Shown here one piece after another: positions 34,293-42,069 of a DNA stretch of 53,331 nucleotides (within the stretch, counting starts at the first letter, position 1; every line of letters begins with the position of its first letter). Made by a program: the position numbers and the translations under genes. This DNA comes from an uncultured Lachnospiraceae bacterium (GTDB lineage: Bacteria; Bacillota; Clostridia; Lachnospirales; Lachnospiraceae). Under the pieces are notes generated by a model. It did no database searches and was not told the DNA's origin. It saw nothing but the letters and a program-made list of their open reading frames with translations. The stretch covers positions 1 through 53,331 of the forward strand of contig CAJURQ010000023.1 of assembly GCA_910588955.1 (NCBI GenBank), written 5' to 3'.

Positions 34293-35072
34293 CTATTTTT
34301 CCTTCTTATTCTTCATCCACACGGCAGCCGCCGTAATGATCGGATAAAGTACCGTCAGAGTCACAAAGAAGCCGATGTCCGCATCCAAAAACACATAGAC
34401 AATATTAAATCCGAAGTGCAGCATCACCGAGTAGAGCAGATTCCGCTCCCGCTCCAGAAAAATGTTCATCAGAACGGTAAGGCAGGTGATGACGACAATG
34501 TTGGAAATAATGTAAGGCACAGCCCGCCAGTCGGTGAAATCCGAGTCCACCGCCCACAACAGCGTATGCCAGAAACACCACACAAGCCCCTGACAGATCG
34601 AGGATTTTAAAAAGCCGTATCTTGCGTCAAACTCCTCTTTCATAAAGCCGCGCCATCCAAGCTCCTCCCCTGTCGGACCGGACGTAAACGCCAGAAAGAC
34701 ACTGAGCGGCAGCGACACTGTTCCGAAGTCAATATGGGACATCACCGGCTGCCCCTCAATCACAGAATAAATGCACAGCGACAGGATACTGATTCCAAAA
34801 ATCAGACCGAACGCGCACAAAAGCATAAGCGGTCTGAGCCGTCCCGAAAAGCACCGTTTCGCAAAGTCAGTCCTCGTCTCTCCCGGTCGAAACCACTTCC
34901 AGCCGAGAAGCAAAAGATAGGTGGGCGACCACGAAATCAGGTTGCGGACAATCCACATCACCACCGGCGGCGCATGGAAAATCAGGCTCGCCGGTCCCGC
35001 CACAAAAATGATGAGCGACCAGACGAGAATGTAGGAACTGATAACGTACTTCTTTAAATAATTTGGTTTCAT
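34293..35072 (-). CDS. CPBP-family intramembrane metalloprotease
   Basis: A 259-residue polytopic protein with the ABI/CPBP motifs: GPTGEELGWRGFMKEEF (EExxxR), FWHTLLW (FxxxH) and a late HFGFNIVYVF (HxxxN). About seven or eight hydrophobic segments are visible. Members cleave prenylated peptides or protect against bacteriocins. An operator identical in design to that of the nearby TetR gene overlaps its promoter, so it is the probable target of that regulator. Confidence 0.9.
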   Translation of the reverse strand: MKPNYLKKYVISSYILVWSLIIFVAGPASLIFHAPPVVMWIVRNLISWSPTYLLLLGWKWFRPGETRTDFAKRCFSGRLRPLMLLCAFGLIFGISILSLCIYSVIEGQPVMSHIDFGTVSLPLSVFLAFTSGPTGEELGWRGFMKEEFDARYGFLKSSICQGLVWCFWHTLLWAVDSDFTDWRAVPYIISNIVVITCLTVLMNIFLERERNLLYSVMLHFGFNIVYVFLDADIGFFVTLTVLYPIITAAAVWMKNKKEK

Positions 35073-35109
35073 AGATGGTCCTCCCTCATAAAATATATAT
35101 TGTTTATAG

Positions 35110-35126
35110 ACCGTCAGTCAGTCGGT
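35110..35126. promoter_or_regulatory. TetR-type operator upstream of the CPBP protease gene
   Basis: ACCGTC-AGTCA-GTCGGT, a 17-base site with arms ACCGWC and GTCGGT and a 5-base centre. On the minus strand it falls between a possible -35 (TTACAC) and -10 (TATAAA). The same design recurs at 35930-35946. Confidence 0.7.
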
Positions 35127-35132
35127 GTAAGG

Positions 35133-35251
35133 GCATAAGCAGACTCGAAATACTTCGTATTCCTCGTTCGCGTTGCTGTCGTAAATCTCACGAAGCATTC
35201 ATTCATGCAAGCATGATGTCTGCTTCGCGTGCTTTCCGACTCTGCTTATGC
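35133..35251. repeat. Nested-palindrome intergenic element
   Basis: Outer arms GCATAAGCAGACTCG (35133-35147) and CGACTCTGCTTATGC (35237-35251) pair with one mismatch. Inside are CGAAATACTTCG, CATGCAAGCATG and CACGAAGCA/TGCTTCGCGTG-type pairs. It lies between tetR and the CPBP gene and has no coding sense. Confidence 0.6.
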
Positions 35252-35269
35252 GCGCAAAACCGCAGCTCC

Positions 35270-35905
35270 TTAAGGCGAGTCGTCCGAAAACAGCGGCAGC
35301 ACCGCCTCCATCATACTCCCCTGCTCCATCTGCAGGAGCCGTTCCAGATTGTAGATAAATGCCGCCGTCTTCCGCTGCCGCTCCTCCTCCGTCTGCGACG
35401 CGAGGGCGTCAAACGCCGTATTCGCATACAGGAACGTCATCTCCGCTACCTCCTCGGGATAATCGGTGTGACAGATGCCCGCCGCCGCGCCCTCCTCGAT
35501 TAACCCTGTGAACAGCGGATTCATCCCGGCTAGCAGCCGCTCCTGTATCTTCTGGTGCATCAGGGCATTCTGCGGCTTGTGAATCTGCTCCATCAGCCCG
35601 TCACTCCAGCCCTCCTTGACCTGCAGCGCGCGGATCATCAATGTCAGCCGCTGCAAAACAGGAAGCTCCTTCCGCTTCGCCAATGCGCCCGCCTCGGCAA
35701 GCATCTGCCTGATCATCCGCTCAATGACCGCGTCCAGAATCTCCTCCTTGGACTGAAAGTGATAGTATAGCGTCCCCCGCGCGATCCCAACCTCCTGCAA
35801 AATGTCGTTGGTGCTTGTGTTGTCAAACCCCTTCGCGCTGAAAAGGCGCGCCGCCACATCCAGTATCTCGTTTTTCCGCTCTTCCGCTTCCTTTACAATC
35901 CGCAT
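35270..35905 (-). CDS. TetR/AcrR-family regulator
   Basis: A 211-residue regulator with the helix-turn-helix KNEILDVAARLFSAKGFDNTSTNDILQEVGIARGTLYYHFQSKEEILDAVIERM and a helical effector domain. The start is set at ATG 35905 because a longer frame to 35959 would begin upstream of the gene's own -10. Its promoter holds ACCGAC-N5-GTCGGT and the CPBP gene's promoter holds ACCGTC-N5-GTCGGT, so it probably represses itself and that protease. The ligand is unknown. Confidence 0.93.
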   Translation of the reverse strand: MRIVKEAEERKNEILDVAARLFSAKGFDNTSTNDILQEVGIARGTLYYHFQSKEEILDAVIERMIRQMLAEAGALAKRKELPVLQRLTLMIRALQVKEGWSDGLMEQIHKPQNALMHQKIQERLLAGMNPLFTGLIEEGAAAGICHTDYPEEVAEMTFLYANTAFDALASQTEEERQRKTAAFIYNLERLLQMEQGSMMEAVLPLFSDDSP

Positions 35906-35929
35906 TGTTCTCCGTCTCCCACCCCCATT

Positions 35930-35978
35930 ACCGACTGGTTGTCGGTATGATTCTAACACGCCGGAGCGGGGGTGTCAA
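35930..35978 (-). promoter_or_regulatory. Promoter and operator of the tetR gene
   Basis: Minus-strand TTGACA (35973-35978), 17 bases, TAGAAT (35950-35955), followed at once by the operator ACCGAC-TGGTT-GTCGGT (35930-35946), which would cover the transcription start. This is a textbook autorepression layout. Confidence 0.85.
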
Positions 35979-36009
35979 TCCAATTTAATATTTTCCTTTC
36001 CTTGTGTGA

Positions 36010-36921
36010 ATTATAATTTTAAATTCTACCCATACACTGACCTCTTTTATTGGTTTGGACTCAACTCCAATTCATGCCAACACTTCGCAAAATAACCCGA
36101 AATCTTTTCTGTCACATCAGTTTAAGCCTGACAACCAGCCCAAAGCCGATAAAGACTGTAAACTCGGTGTTCATACCGCATCCAATCAATCTGGCGAAAA
36201 AAACTTTGAATTCTATTGGGGATACAAAAACCATGTCCTTGTGGACTGTATATCCGGTCTTCCCATATCTGAACTGACTACCACCGCCCAAGTCGCTGAT
36301 TCCTCCGTCACTTTGGATATTCTTGCTGACACCCATAACTTCCTGCCTGTTTCGGAATGTTCCTTCCTCGCTGACAAAGGATATGATGTCAAAAGCATTT
36401 ACAATCAGGTCAGCAGACTTTATGGCGGCGAGTGTATCATCCCGCTTAACAAACCCAATACAAAAGATACAAAACTCCTTCCCGTCGGTGTTCCCGCCTG
36501 GGAAGCAGGTCTTGCCATGAACCGGGATGGCAGGTGCTATGATCAAAACCGTGTAAAGCAGAAATACTGCTGTCCTTTTAAGCTTTCTGGCAAATGTCCC
36601 ATTGACCATGTAAAATTTCACAATGGCAAAAAGAACCGGGGCTGCACAAAATGGGTTACTATTCCAAACGACTTACGCCTTTCCCTCGACCGCAGCTGCA
36701 AATATTTTAAAACCAGCTATTCCCTGCGTACGGAATGCGAACGGTACAATTCCTGCTTTAAAAATACCGTTCAGGAACGTATGTGGGTAAGAAATAAATC
36801 TTCTGTTACAAACCTGAATACGTTTGCCCACATCAGTCTGCTGGCTGTTGCGGTTGCTGTGACCGCCACATACCCCGGACAGTCTTACCGCAAACTGAAA
36901 TCCGTCAAACGCTCGGTCTGA
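36010..36921 (+). mobile_element. 5'-truncated DDE transposase gene (insertion sequence remnant)
   Basis: An open frame of about 300 codons encodes the C-terminal part of an IS4/IS1182-like DDE transposase: FIGLDSTPIHANTSQNNPKSF (first catalytic Asp), then FYWGYKNHVLVD, FLADKGYDVKSIYNQVSRLYGGECIIPLNK (second Asp), a Cys-rich stretch and the ending TATYPGQSYRKLKSVKRSV. No N-terminal domain precedes it; the frame opens only after a TGA at 36007. I could not find matching terminal inverted repeats, so it is a fragment unlikely to move by itself. Composition is more AT-rich than the neighbours. Confidence 0.8.
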
Positions 36922-37089
36922 TACTTCCGAACTGAATACTGACTGTTCTTCGTAGGTTTTTGGACTTACGTCTGTTTTTATGTCATAAATTCCTGTTATT
37001 TTAACTCTGAAAAACAAACTGCCAAATTAAAACCTTAAATTAATGCGTTTTGCTCATCTCTTTTATATCCATTTTATATCATTCATCCT

Positions 37090-37140
37090 ATATTTTAAGA
37101 CATGACGGCAAATTTAGAAACCGTTTCGCAGAATTGGAAT
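37090..37140 (+). repeat. Dispersed short repeat (CATGACGGCAAA type), copy 1
   Basis: CCTATATTTTAAGACATGACGGCAAA-type sequence with a partner near 40842-40895 that shares about three quarters of 50 bases. Both can be read as a short start MTA(N/K)..., but neither continues as a convincing protein. The rest of 36922-37227 shows no gene. Confidence 0.45.
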
Positions 37141-37227
37141 AGCTTAAATTGTCTCCTCTTGCAACATCAACAAATATTACATATAATGAGAATAATAAAG
37201 GCAAAGCGATTAGGAGAGTGGCGTTAT

Positions 37228-37702
37228 ATGCGGAAATTGAAAGTATATTTAGATACATCGGTTATCAGCTACCTTTCTCAAGAAGATGCGCCGGAGCGCA
37301 TGAAAGATACATTAAAGTTATGGAAAGATTTTGAAAACGGAATATGATATATATCTCTCACAAGTAACCTTAGATGAAATAGAGAAATGTGCCGAAACCA
37401 AAAGAAATACACTATATGATTACTTGAGTGATATCGAATATACAAAATTGGAAATCTCTACAGAAATCGTTGAACTTGCGCAAAAAATTATTGATATGGG
37501 CATATTAAGACCGAAGAGTTTTGATGACTGTCAGCATATCGCCGCTGCCGTCGTCAATGCCTGCGATTGTATTATTTCATGGAATTTCAAGCATATTGTG
37601 AATATTAAGACAATCAGAGGTGTACGCGCAATTACGAATTTGGAAGGCTATAAAAACATAGATATTATCAATCCATCTGTGTTACTGGAAAGCGAGGAAT
37701 GA
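37228..37702 (+). pseudogene. PIN-domain (VapC-like) toxin, frameshifted
   Basis: The first part, MRKLKVYLDTSVISYLSQEDAPERMKDTLKLWKDFENG (37228-37347), and the second, EYDIYLSQVTLDEIEKCAETKR... (from 37331), are in different frames but join into one PIN-domain protein of about 155 residues. The acidic residues are present: LDTS at the start, DEIEKC in the middle, DDCQHIAAA late. The break falls in GATTTTGAAAACGGAATATGA. The downstream gene overlaps the stop by 4 bases, as in a toxin-antitoxin pair. A sequencing error or frameshifting signal cannot be excluded, though no classical slippery heptamer is seen. Confidence 0.8.
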
Positions 37703-37893
37703 CTATGGACACATTGCTTATTAGTCCCAATTTTACGATTGAAGATATTCACAAGATTAGAGAACAAAATTATGAGCGGACAAAGGACATGACCATTGCA
37801 GAAAAGGTAACATATTACAACAATTCAGGCAAAGAAGCAGAACGAGAGATTGCGCAGCGCAGAGCCTTGAAGAAAAAATTTACCCCACAATAA
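37699..37893 (+). CDS. Small probable antitoxin partner of the PIN gene
   Basis: A 64-residue protein (LLISPNFTIEDIHKIREQNYERTKDMTIAEKVTYYNNSGKEAEREIAQRRALKKKF). Its start overlaps the stop of the PIN-domain gene (ATGA); a second in-frame ATG at 37705 sits at better distance from GAGGA. The position and size fit an antitoxin or small accessory protein that follows PIN toxins in many gut Firmicutes. Its 3' end overlaps the converging GNAT gene by 14 bases. No DNA-binding fold is evident. Confidence 0.7.
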   Translation: MTMDTLLISPNFTIEDIHKIREQNYERTKDMTIAEKVTYYNNSGKEAEREIAQRRALKKKFTPQ

Positions 37894-38344
37894 ACTTCAT
37901 CAAATGATATGCCGGCACATCCTCCACAAACCCGACAGACTGATACAACCGATATCCGTCCTCTGTAGATTTCAGTTCAACAACACTCAGATTTTTTGCC
38001 GCCGCATCCGCCAGCAGTTTTTCCATGATCTGCCTCGCGTACCCTCTGCGGCGGTAAGCCGGTCTGGTGTACACATTTAACACCGTCCCGGTTTTGCCCG
38101 TAATAAAGGACGGACTCACGGGTTTTTCCACCACCAACAGAAAGGCGCAGGCGGCGATTTCTTCCTGCTCCCTTACCAGATAACAAAACAGATTCTGATT
38201 CAGATTGCGTTCAAAATAATCCGGCAGATCGCGCCTGATGATTTCAAGCTCGTCTTCGCTCAGCGTGCCGTGATCCTCCTTCAGATATGCCAACCTTAAC
38301 TCTGTCAGGGCGGCGATATCTGATGCTTTCGCGCATTCAACCAT
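37880..38344 (-). CDS. GNAT-family N-acetyltransferase
   Basis: A 154-residue acetyltransferase. The acetyl-CoA loop reads VYTRPAYRRRGYARQIMEKLL and the C-terminal motif STEDGYRLYQSVGFVE is typical. GGAGGAGG lies about 9 bases before the ATG. Those same bases are the end of a truncated DUF3368 gene, so the GNAT gene abuts a deletion or insertion joint. The acceptor is unknown. Confidence 0.9.
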   Translation of the reverse strand: MVECAKASDIAALTELRLAYLKEDHGTLSEDELEIIRRDLPDYFERNLNQNLFCYLVREQEEIAACAFLLVVEKPVSPSFITGKTGTVLNVYTRPAYRRRGYARQIMEKLLADAAAKNLSVVELKSTEDGYRLYQSVGFVEDVPAYHLMKFIVG

Positions 38345-38493
38345 CTTTGATTTCCTCCTCCTGATTTATTCTCTGTCAATTCCTGATATACTGCCTCCGG
38401 AATATAAACTGTACCAAACAATTTATGCAATAATTCCAATCGTCCCGCTTTCATCAGCGAAATAATCGGTGTGGTATCTGAAACAACGATCAT
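38305..38493 (-). pseudogene. Truncated DUF3368 (PIN-like) toxin
   Basis: Sixty-two residues beginning MIVVSDTTPIISLMKAGRLELLHKLFGTVYIPEAVYQELTENK, the N-terminal third of a DUF3368 toxin of about 150 residues. The rest is missing: the frame runs into the ribosome site and start of the GNAT gene. The catalytic SDTTP aspartate remains but later acidic residues are lost, so it should be inactive. It overlaps the UPF0175 antitoxin gene by 4 bases. Confidence 0.8.
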
Positions 38494-38771
38494 AATGTCG
38501 CTCCTCGTAATCTCTTCAGCACTGCCAAATCCTCTTCAAATTCTTCTTCCGTTTCATCAAAATAGGGCAGACCTAATTTCCCATATAACGTAATCAAATC
38601 AATCTTATGAAGTCCAAGCATTTCTGCTGCCTTTCCATGAGACATGACACCGCTTTTTATATACGGGTAGACCAACATGGCATTCCTAGTCATTTGTGCC
38701 TCTTTATCCTCCAATACCGTATATGGTACAATTTCCTCCGGCACATCAATTTCTACCCTTGTCATTGTCAT
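38490..38771 (-). CDS. UPF0175-family antitoxin
   Basis: A 93-residue protein with AMLVYPYIKSGVMSHGKAAEMLGLHKIDLITLYGKLGLPYFDETEEEFEEDLAVL, the UPF0175 helix-turn-helix and acidic tail. UPF0175 proteins pair with DUF3368 toxins, and the (truncated) partner follows directly. AAGGAG precedes ATG 38771. An intact antitoxin beside a broken toxin is a common end state of TA decay, and it could still neutralise a related toxin elsewhere. Confidence 0.88.
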   Translation of the reverse strand: MTMTRVEIDVPEEIVPYTVLEDKEAQMTRNAMLVYPYIKSGVMSHGKAAEMLGLHKIDLITLYGKLGLPYFDETEEEFEEDLAVLKRLRGATL

Positions 38772-38860
38772 ACAATCATCTCCTTACTTTAGAAACATAC
38801 TTTTATCCATATTATACACTTTTCACTTTATCCTTACAACAAAAAGCAGATAATTCCGCT

Positions 38861-39646
38861 TTATCTCTCCCGCAAACACCATGACACCATATACCCCGCA
38901 TAGACAGCAATCCTGAGACTGATGACAGGGCACGGCATAATGTGCGTTACCATCTGCGGAAATGAATTGCCAAGAAGCAGGGAAACCGCAGGATAGAGCA
39001 GGTAAAGCATCAACAATACTGCCTGAATCCCATTCGGTTTTTCTACTACATCTTCTTTATTCCGCCAGCTTTCAAGCAAAAACAGCATCCCGCAGAGCAA
39101 ATATAAAGGCAGCGCAAAAATCTTTTGCACAGGCTCTGTCCCATACCATGCAAAAAAGACAATGCCGATAAACAAATTGATCACTCCCAGCATAAATTTT
39201 GCCGCCCATTTTACTTTCCGCGTATAGGACAGCAGGTGCGCCAAAAGCAGGAGTGCAGACAGTAAGACTTGAACTGCCCAAGTCTTTTCATTGTAATTAC
39301 CGATCACATTCCAATGACCCGTCCCCGCTCTCTCTTGCAAAGTGATCTCGTCCCATTCCTCCTTCGTCCTATGAATCACAATGTCCATTTCCTCGCCCTG
39401 TTCCTGTTTGTCGCTTTGCGCTTTTGCAGTATCCGCATCCTGATCCGCCCCGGCGTCCCCTTCCTTCGCCTCACCCTGCTCTCCGCCGTCATCCGCCACA
39501 GCCTCCACCTGCGGTACATCAAGCTGTGCCTCCGCAACTTCCGTGCGAGGACTTTCCTCTTCCTTCTCTCCGCATCCCGTTAATACCAGAATGCTTACCG
39601 CCAATAAAACCGCCTTTGCCGCAAAAATCTTTTTTCTCTGTTTCAT
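38861..39646 (-). CDS. Membrane lipoprotein of unknown function
   Basis: A 261-residue protein with a lipoprotein signal (VSILVLTGCGEK, lipobox Cys25), an acidic Gln/Glu/Asp-rich linker (about 28-85), then about five membrane segments from residue 120 to 258. The combination of a lipid anchor and a polytopic C-terminus is unusual. It lies 99 bases downstream of the anti-sigma-like gene on the same strand and may belong to that ECF operon. No family recognised. Confidence 0.75.
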   Translation of the reverse strand: MKQRKKIFAAKAVLLAVSILVLTGCGEKEEESPRTEVAEAQLDVPQVEAVADDGGEQGEAKEGDAGADQDADTAKAQSDKQEQGEEMDIVIHRTKEEWDEITLQERAGTGHWNVIGNYNEKTWAVQVLLSALLLLAHLLSYTRKVKWAAKFMLGVINLFIGIVFFAWYGTEPVQKIFALPLYLLCGMLFLLESWRNKEDVVEKPNGIQAVLLMLYLLYPAVSLLLGNSFPQMVTHIMPCPVISLRIAVYAGYMVSWCLRER

Positions 39647-39700
39647 TTTCTCTTATCCTTTCGTTTCTCATTTATATAAACTATTGCCCGCCGCAAAGAA

Positions 39701-39735
39701 TCCGGTGACTGCTGCCAGTCACCGAATCCCTGTCC
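39701..39735 (-). terminator. Hairpin between anti-sigma-like gene and lipoprotein gene
   Basis: CGGTGACT and AGTCACCG form an 8-base stem around GCTGCC, followed on the minus strand by a weak T-rich run. It may be a partial terminator or attenuator. Confidence 0.4.
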
Positions 39736-39744
39736 TGAGACCAT

Positions 39745-40302
39745 CTATTTTTCTGCCGCCTGTTCCGCCGCAACAGCATACGCCATCTTATGTTGGAAAT
39801 CAATAATTTCCAGTATCTCCTCGTCCGTCATCTCCTGCTCAGGCAGATCGAAAACACCTGTAGCCTTGATATAGCAGAGTTTCCCTTCCGGCGCCTCCTC
39901 GGGACTTTCCACCTGCGTGATGACGCCTTCGGGGAAAGTTCCGTTCTCATATGCCTGCCAGAGCGCTTTCTTACGTCCCTTTTCCCTATCAGAATACGCC
40001 CTTGAAAAGCCGTCCGCCTGCACATCATGCTGCTACTGCACCATATTGTTGAGTTCCGTCATCTGTGCTTTGGGGACGCTCTCCATCCGCTCCTGTACAG
40101 CGCCCACGAACGCCCGTACCGGGAAGCCCGCCAGTCCTGCCATCAGCGCAAACGCCGCCGCAGTCGCCGCCATCCTCCTTACGTTCCATGTCCGTTTCTT
40201 TCCGCTCTCCATTCTGTCCTGTACATTCATAATGACCTCCTCCTGCATTTCTGCCGAAATATGTACCTGATCCATGACTCGCTTTACCTCATATCCGTCC
40301 AT
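39745..40302 (-). pseudogene. Probable anti-sigma factor gene interrupted by an in-frame TAG
   Basis: Reading through one TAG at 40033-40035 gives about 185 codons in a single frame: a cytoplasmic head (MDGYEVKRVMDQVHISAEMQEEVIMNVQDRMES), a membrane segment (about 43-62), then TELNNMVQ-stop-QHDVQADGFSRAYSDREKGRKKALWQAYENGTFPEG and an acidic tail. The codon context is CAG-TAG-CAG, so a Gln codon mutated by one C-to-T change is likely. The ATG at 40302 overlaps the sigma gene's TGA by one base with AAGGAGG upstream, typical of coupled sigma/anti-sigma pairs. Confidence 0.75.
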
Positions 40303-40778
40303 CAAATGCCTCCTTCCATGCTGAGCATCTCCCGCATCTGTCTGCGTCCCCGCATCAGCCGCACCTTTACCGCGCTTTCCTTGATTCCGAGAATATCGGC
40401 AATTTCCTTCACCTGATATCCTTCCACATAATGCAGATAAATGACCGTTTTCTGCTTAACCGGCAGTTCGAGAAGTTCTCGCAATATTTCTTTTTCCTCC
40501 GGCGCCGCAAGAGTGTTTTCTACTTCGTCAATGGAAACCTTTGGGTGCCGGATGCGGAAACGTATCATATCGCGGCAGATGTTTGTCGCCACCCGGATCA
40601 GCCACACCTTTTCGTGCTCTGCATCGCGAAAATCAGGGTTTTTCTCCAAATACCGGCAAAACGTCTCCTGTATGGCGTCCTACACATCCTGCTCGTTGCA
40701 GAGTATGACAATGCAGACTTTATAGAGCGTGTCGCTGTATTTTATGACCGTTTCCCTTATGTCCTTCCCGCTATCCAT
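40302..40778 (-). pseudogene. ECF sigma factor gene interrupted by an in-frame TAG
   Basis: From ATG 40778, with AAAGGAGGTG 6 bases upstream, the frame reads MDSGKDIRETVIKYSDTLYKVCIVILCNEQDV, a TAG at 40680-40682, then DAIQETFCRYLEKNPDFRDAEHEKVWLIRVATNICRD and a complete region 4 (LPVKQKTVIYLHYVEGYQVKEIADILGIKESAVKVRLMRGRRQM). The TAG falls in region 2 where a glutamine (CAG) is plausible. Everything else looks intact. Without suppression the product would be 32 residues. The same kind of amber codon interrupts the next gene. Confidence 0.8.
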
Positions 40779-40803
40779 GTGTTTCACCTCCTTTGCCTCA
40801 AAC

Positions 40804-40829
40804 ACACATAAGGCAGGTAAAAGGTTACA
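40804..40829 (-). promoter_or_regulatory. Probable ECF-sigma promoter, second copy of the motif
   Basis: TGTAACCTTTT, 9 bases, ATGTGT on the minus strand, 26 bases before the interrupted sigma gene. It matches the motif at 24739-24764 with identical spacing. A CATGACGGCAAA dispersed repeat follows at 40842-40895. Confidence 0.55.
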
Positions 40830-40841
40830 TACTTTTTCCTA

Positions 40842-40895
40842 TATTTCAAGCATGACGGCAAAATCGGAAAGTCTATGGCATAATCAGAAAAAACA
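40842..40895 (+). repeat. Dispersed short repeat (CATGACGGCAAA type), copy 2
   Basis: Counterpart of 37090-37140: CCTATATTTCAAGCATGACGGCAAA-type sequence running to the terminator of the FliD-like gene. It has no convincing coding sense. Confidence 0.45.
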
Positions 40896-40915
40896 GACCG
40901 GTCAAACCCGGTCTG
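40884..40915 (-). terminator. Terminator overlapping the stop codon of the FliD-like gene
   Basis: CAGACCGG (40894-40901) pairs with CCGGTCTG (40908-40915) around a 6-base loop that contains the TGA stop; six T residues follow on the minus strand. An intrinsic terminator this close to the stop is unusual. Confidence 0.8.
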
Positions 40916-41783
40916 CCTTCTCACTCTCTTTCTCCGCCCTTTCCTTCCTCTCCTGATCCCGCTCCTCTATCTTGTCAATCGCCTGCTGCATTGCCTCCAG
41001 ATTCTTGTCTTTATCCGTCTTTTTATCCCCCACCTTTTTATCGACGGAGCTGGAGAACATTTTCGACAGGGCATCCGAGTAATTCCCGTCCCGCGTATAG
41101 GTCGTCTTCGTCCTCGCCTCCGCCGCAGCGACGGACGCCGCCCGGCTGATACTTCCCGCCTTCTGTGCCACCTTATCTGCAAAGGAGCCGTGACCCGAAA
41201 ACGTCGTCTTAAGCGTGTTGATGTTCGCCTTTTTCAAGTCGTCCTCGTCCAGTTCCAGCTTGTTTCCCTTGCCGATATGGATGCCGATCTTCGAGAGCAG
41301 CTTTTGTGTTTTCTCCGTCATATCCGTCATCCAGACTGCATTTTGAAGCACCTTTTTTGTGTCGGAGTTTCCCGCCTGCTCTACCACGGCATTGTAATCG
41401 TCCACAAAGGATTTTACCGCTTTCGTGATCGCCTCCCAGTCGTAATCCTCCGTCTCTGATTCCTCACCAGTTTCTTCATCCTTTTTGGTAATCTTCTTCT
41501 TTTCCCAGAGCCCGGGGTCGCTCAGCGCCTCCGCTGATTTTTTCAAAGAATCGGCATTCGATCCCATCATCGTCAGCTTCTGCGCACTGTCCCCCGACGC
41601 CGATGCCTTCTTCTCCGCCTCCTGTCTGGCGCAGTAAGCCTTCATCAGCTTTCCGTAACTTCCGTTTTTGATCGAAGCATAGTCCGATAGCATATTTCCG
41701 GTTGCATTCACTGACCCGCCCAACAGCGCGGACACGTCATAACCCGAATCCAGATTTACATTTTTCATATAATCATTTGCCAT
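40902..41783 (-). CDS. FliD-like (flagellar cap/hook-associated-type) protein
   Basis: A 293-residue secreted-type protein. The central part (ITKAVKSFVDDYNAVVEQAGNSDTKKVLQNAVWMTDMTEKTQKLLSKIGIHIGKGNKLELDEDDLKKANINTLKTTFSGHGSFADKVAQKAGSI) follows the FliD C-terminal domain pattern. The N-terminal hook-associated D0 part and most of D2-D3 are missing; FliD is usually much longer. The C-terminus is a Lys/Glu-rich helix. There is one Cys and no signal peptide, as in flagellar export substrates. AAGGAG precedes the ATG. A possible sigma-D-type site (TTATTATT-N11-TGCGATAG, minus strand 41922-41948) lies upstream. No flagellar genes adjoin. Confidence 0.7.
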   Translation of the reverse strand: MANDYMKNVNLDSGYDVSALLGGSVNATGNMLSDYASIKNGSYGKLMKAYCARQEAEKKASASGDSAQKLTMMGSNADSLKKSAEALSDPGLWEKKKITKKDEETGEESETEDYDWEAITKAVKSFVDDYNAVVEQAGNSDTKKVLQNAVWMTDMTEKTQKLLSKIGIHIGKGNKLELDEDDLKKANINTLKTTFSGHGSFADKVAQKAGSISRAASVAAAEARTKTTYTRDGNYSDALSKMFSSSVDKKVGDKKTDKDKNLEAMQQAIDKIEERDQERKERAEKESEKADRV

Positions 41784-42069
41784 ATCCTTCCGTCTCCTTC
41801 CTTATTATGAAACACTGCTTTTCATCCACTGTTTCGGAATTTGACGATACAGACTGAACCGATATGCTGTGGAATACCCTTTTTCTGCTGTAAAAAATGC
41901 ATTCTCCTTCAATGGTTTATACTATCGCACTTTCCTATCGAATAATAAACTCGAACAGCATTTTAGCAAAAAGGTCTTGCATCCTGCCCGCAAACAATAG
42001 TAAAATATAGTTAAGTATATCAACACACGTAAAAACACATCATCCTTAGTGGGGGAAGGAGATGCTATT

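Noticed and set aside
36112..36621. A minus-strand ORF across the transposase remnant
   Set aside because: The plus-strand frame has clear DDE transposase motifs; the antisense frame has none.
39745..40778. Genome-wide reassignment of TAG to glutamine
   Set aside because: Other genes in the window end at TAG in the expected place (the GH31 gene at 28034 and the GH112 gene at 14488), so a global code change is not supported.
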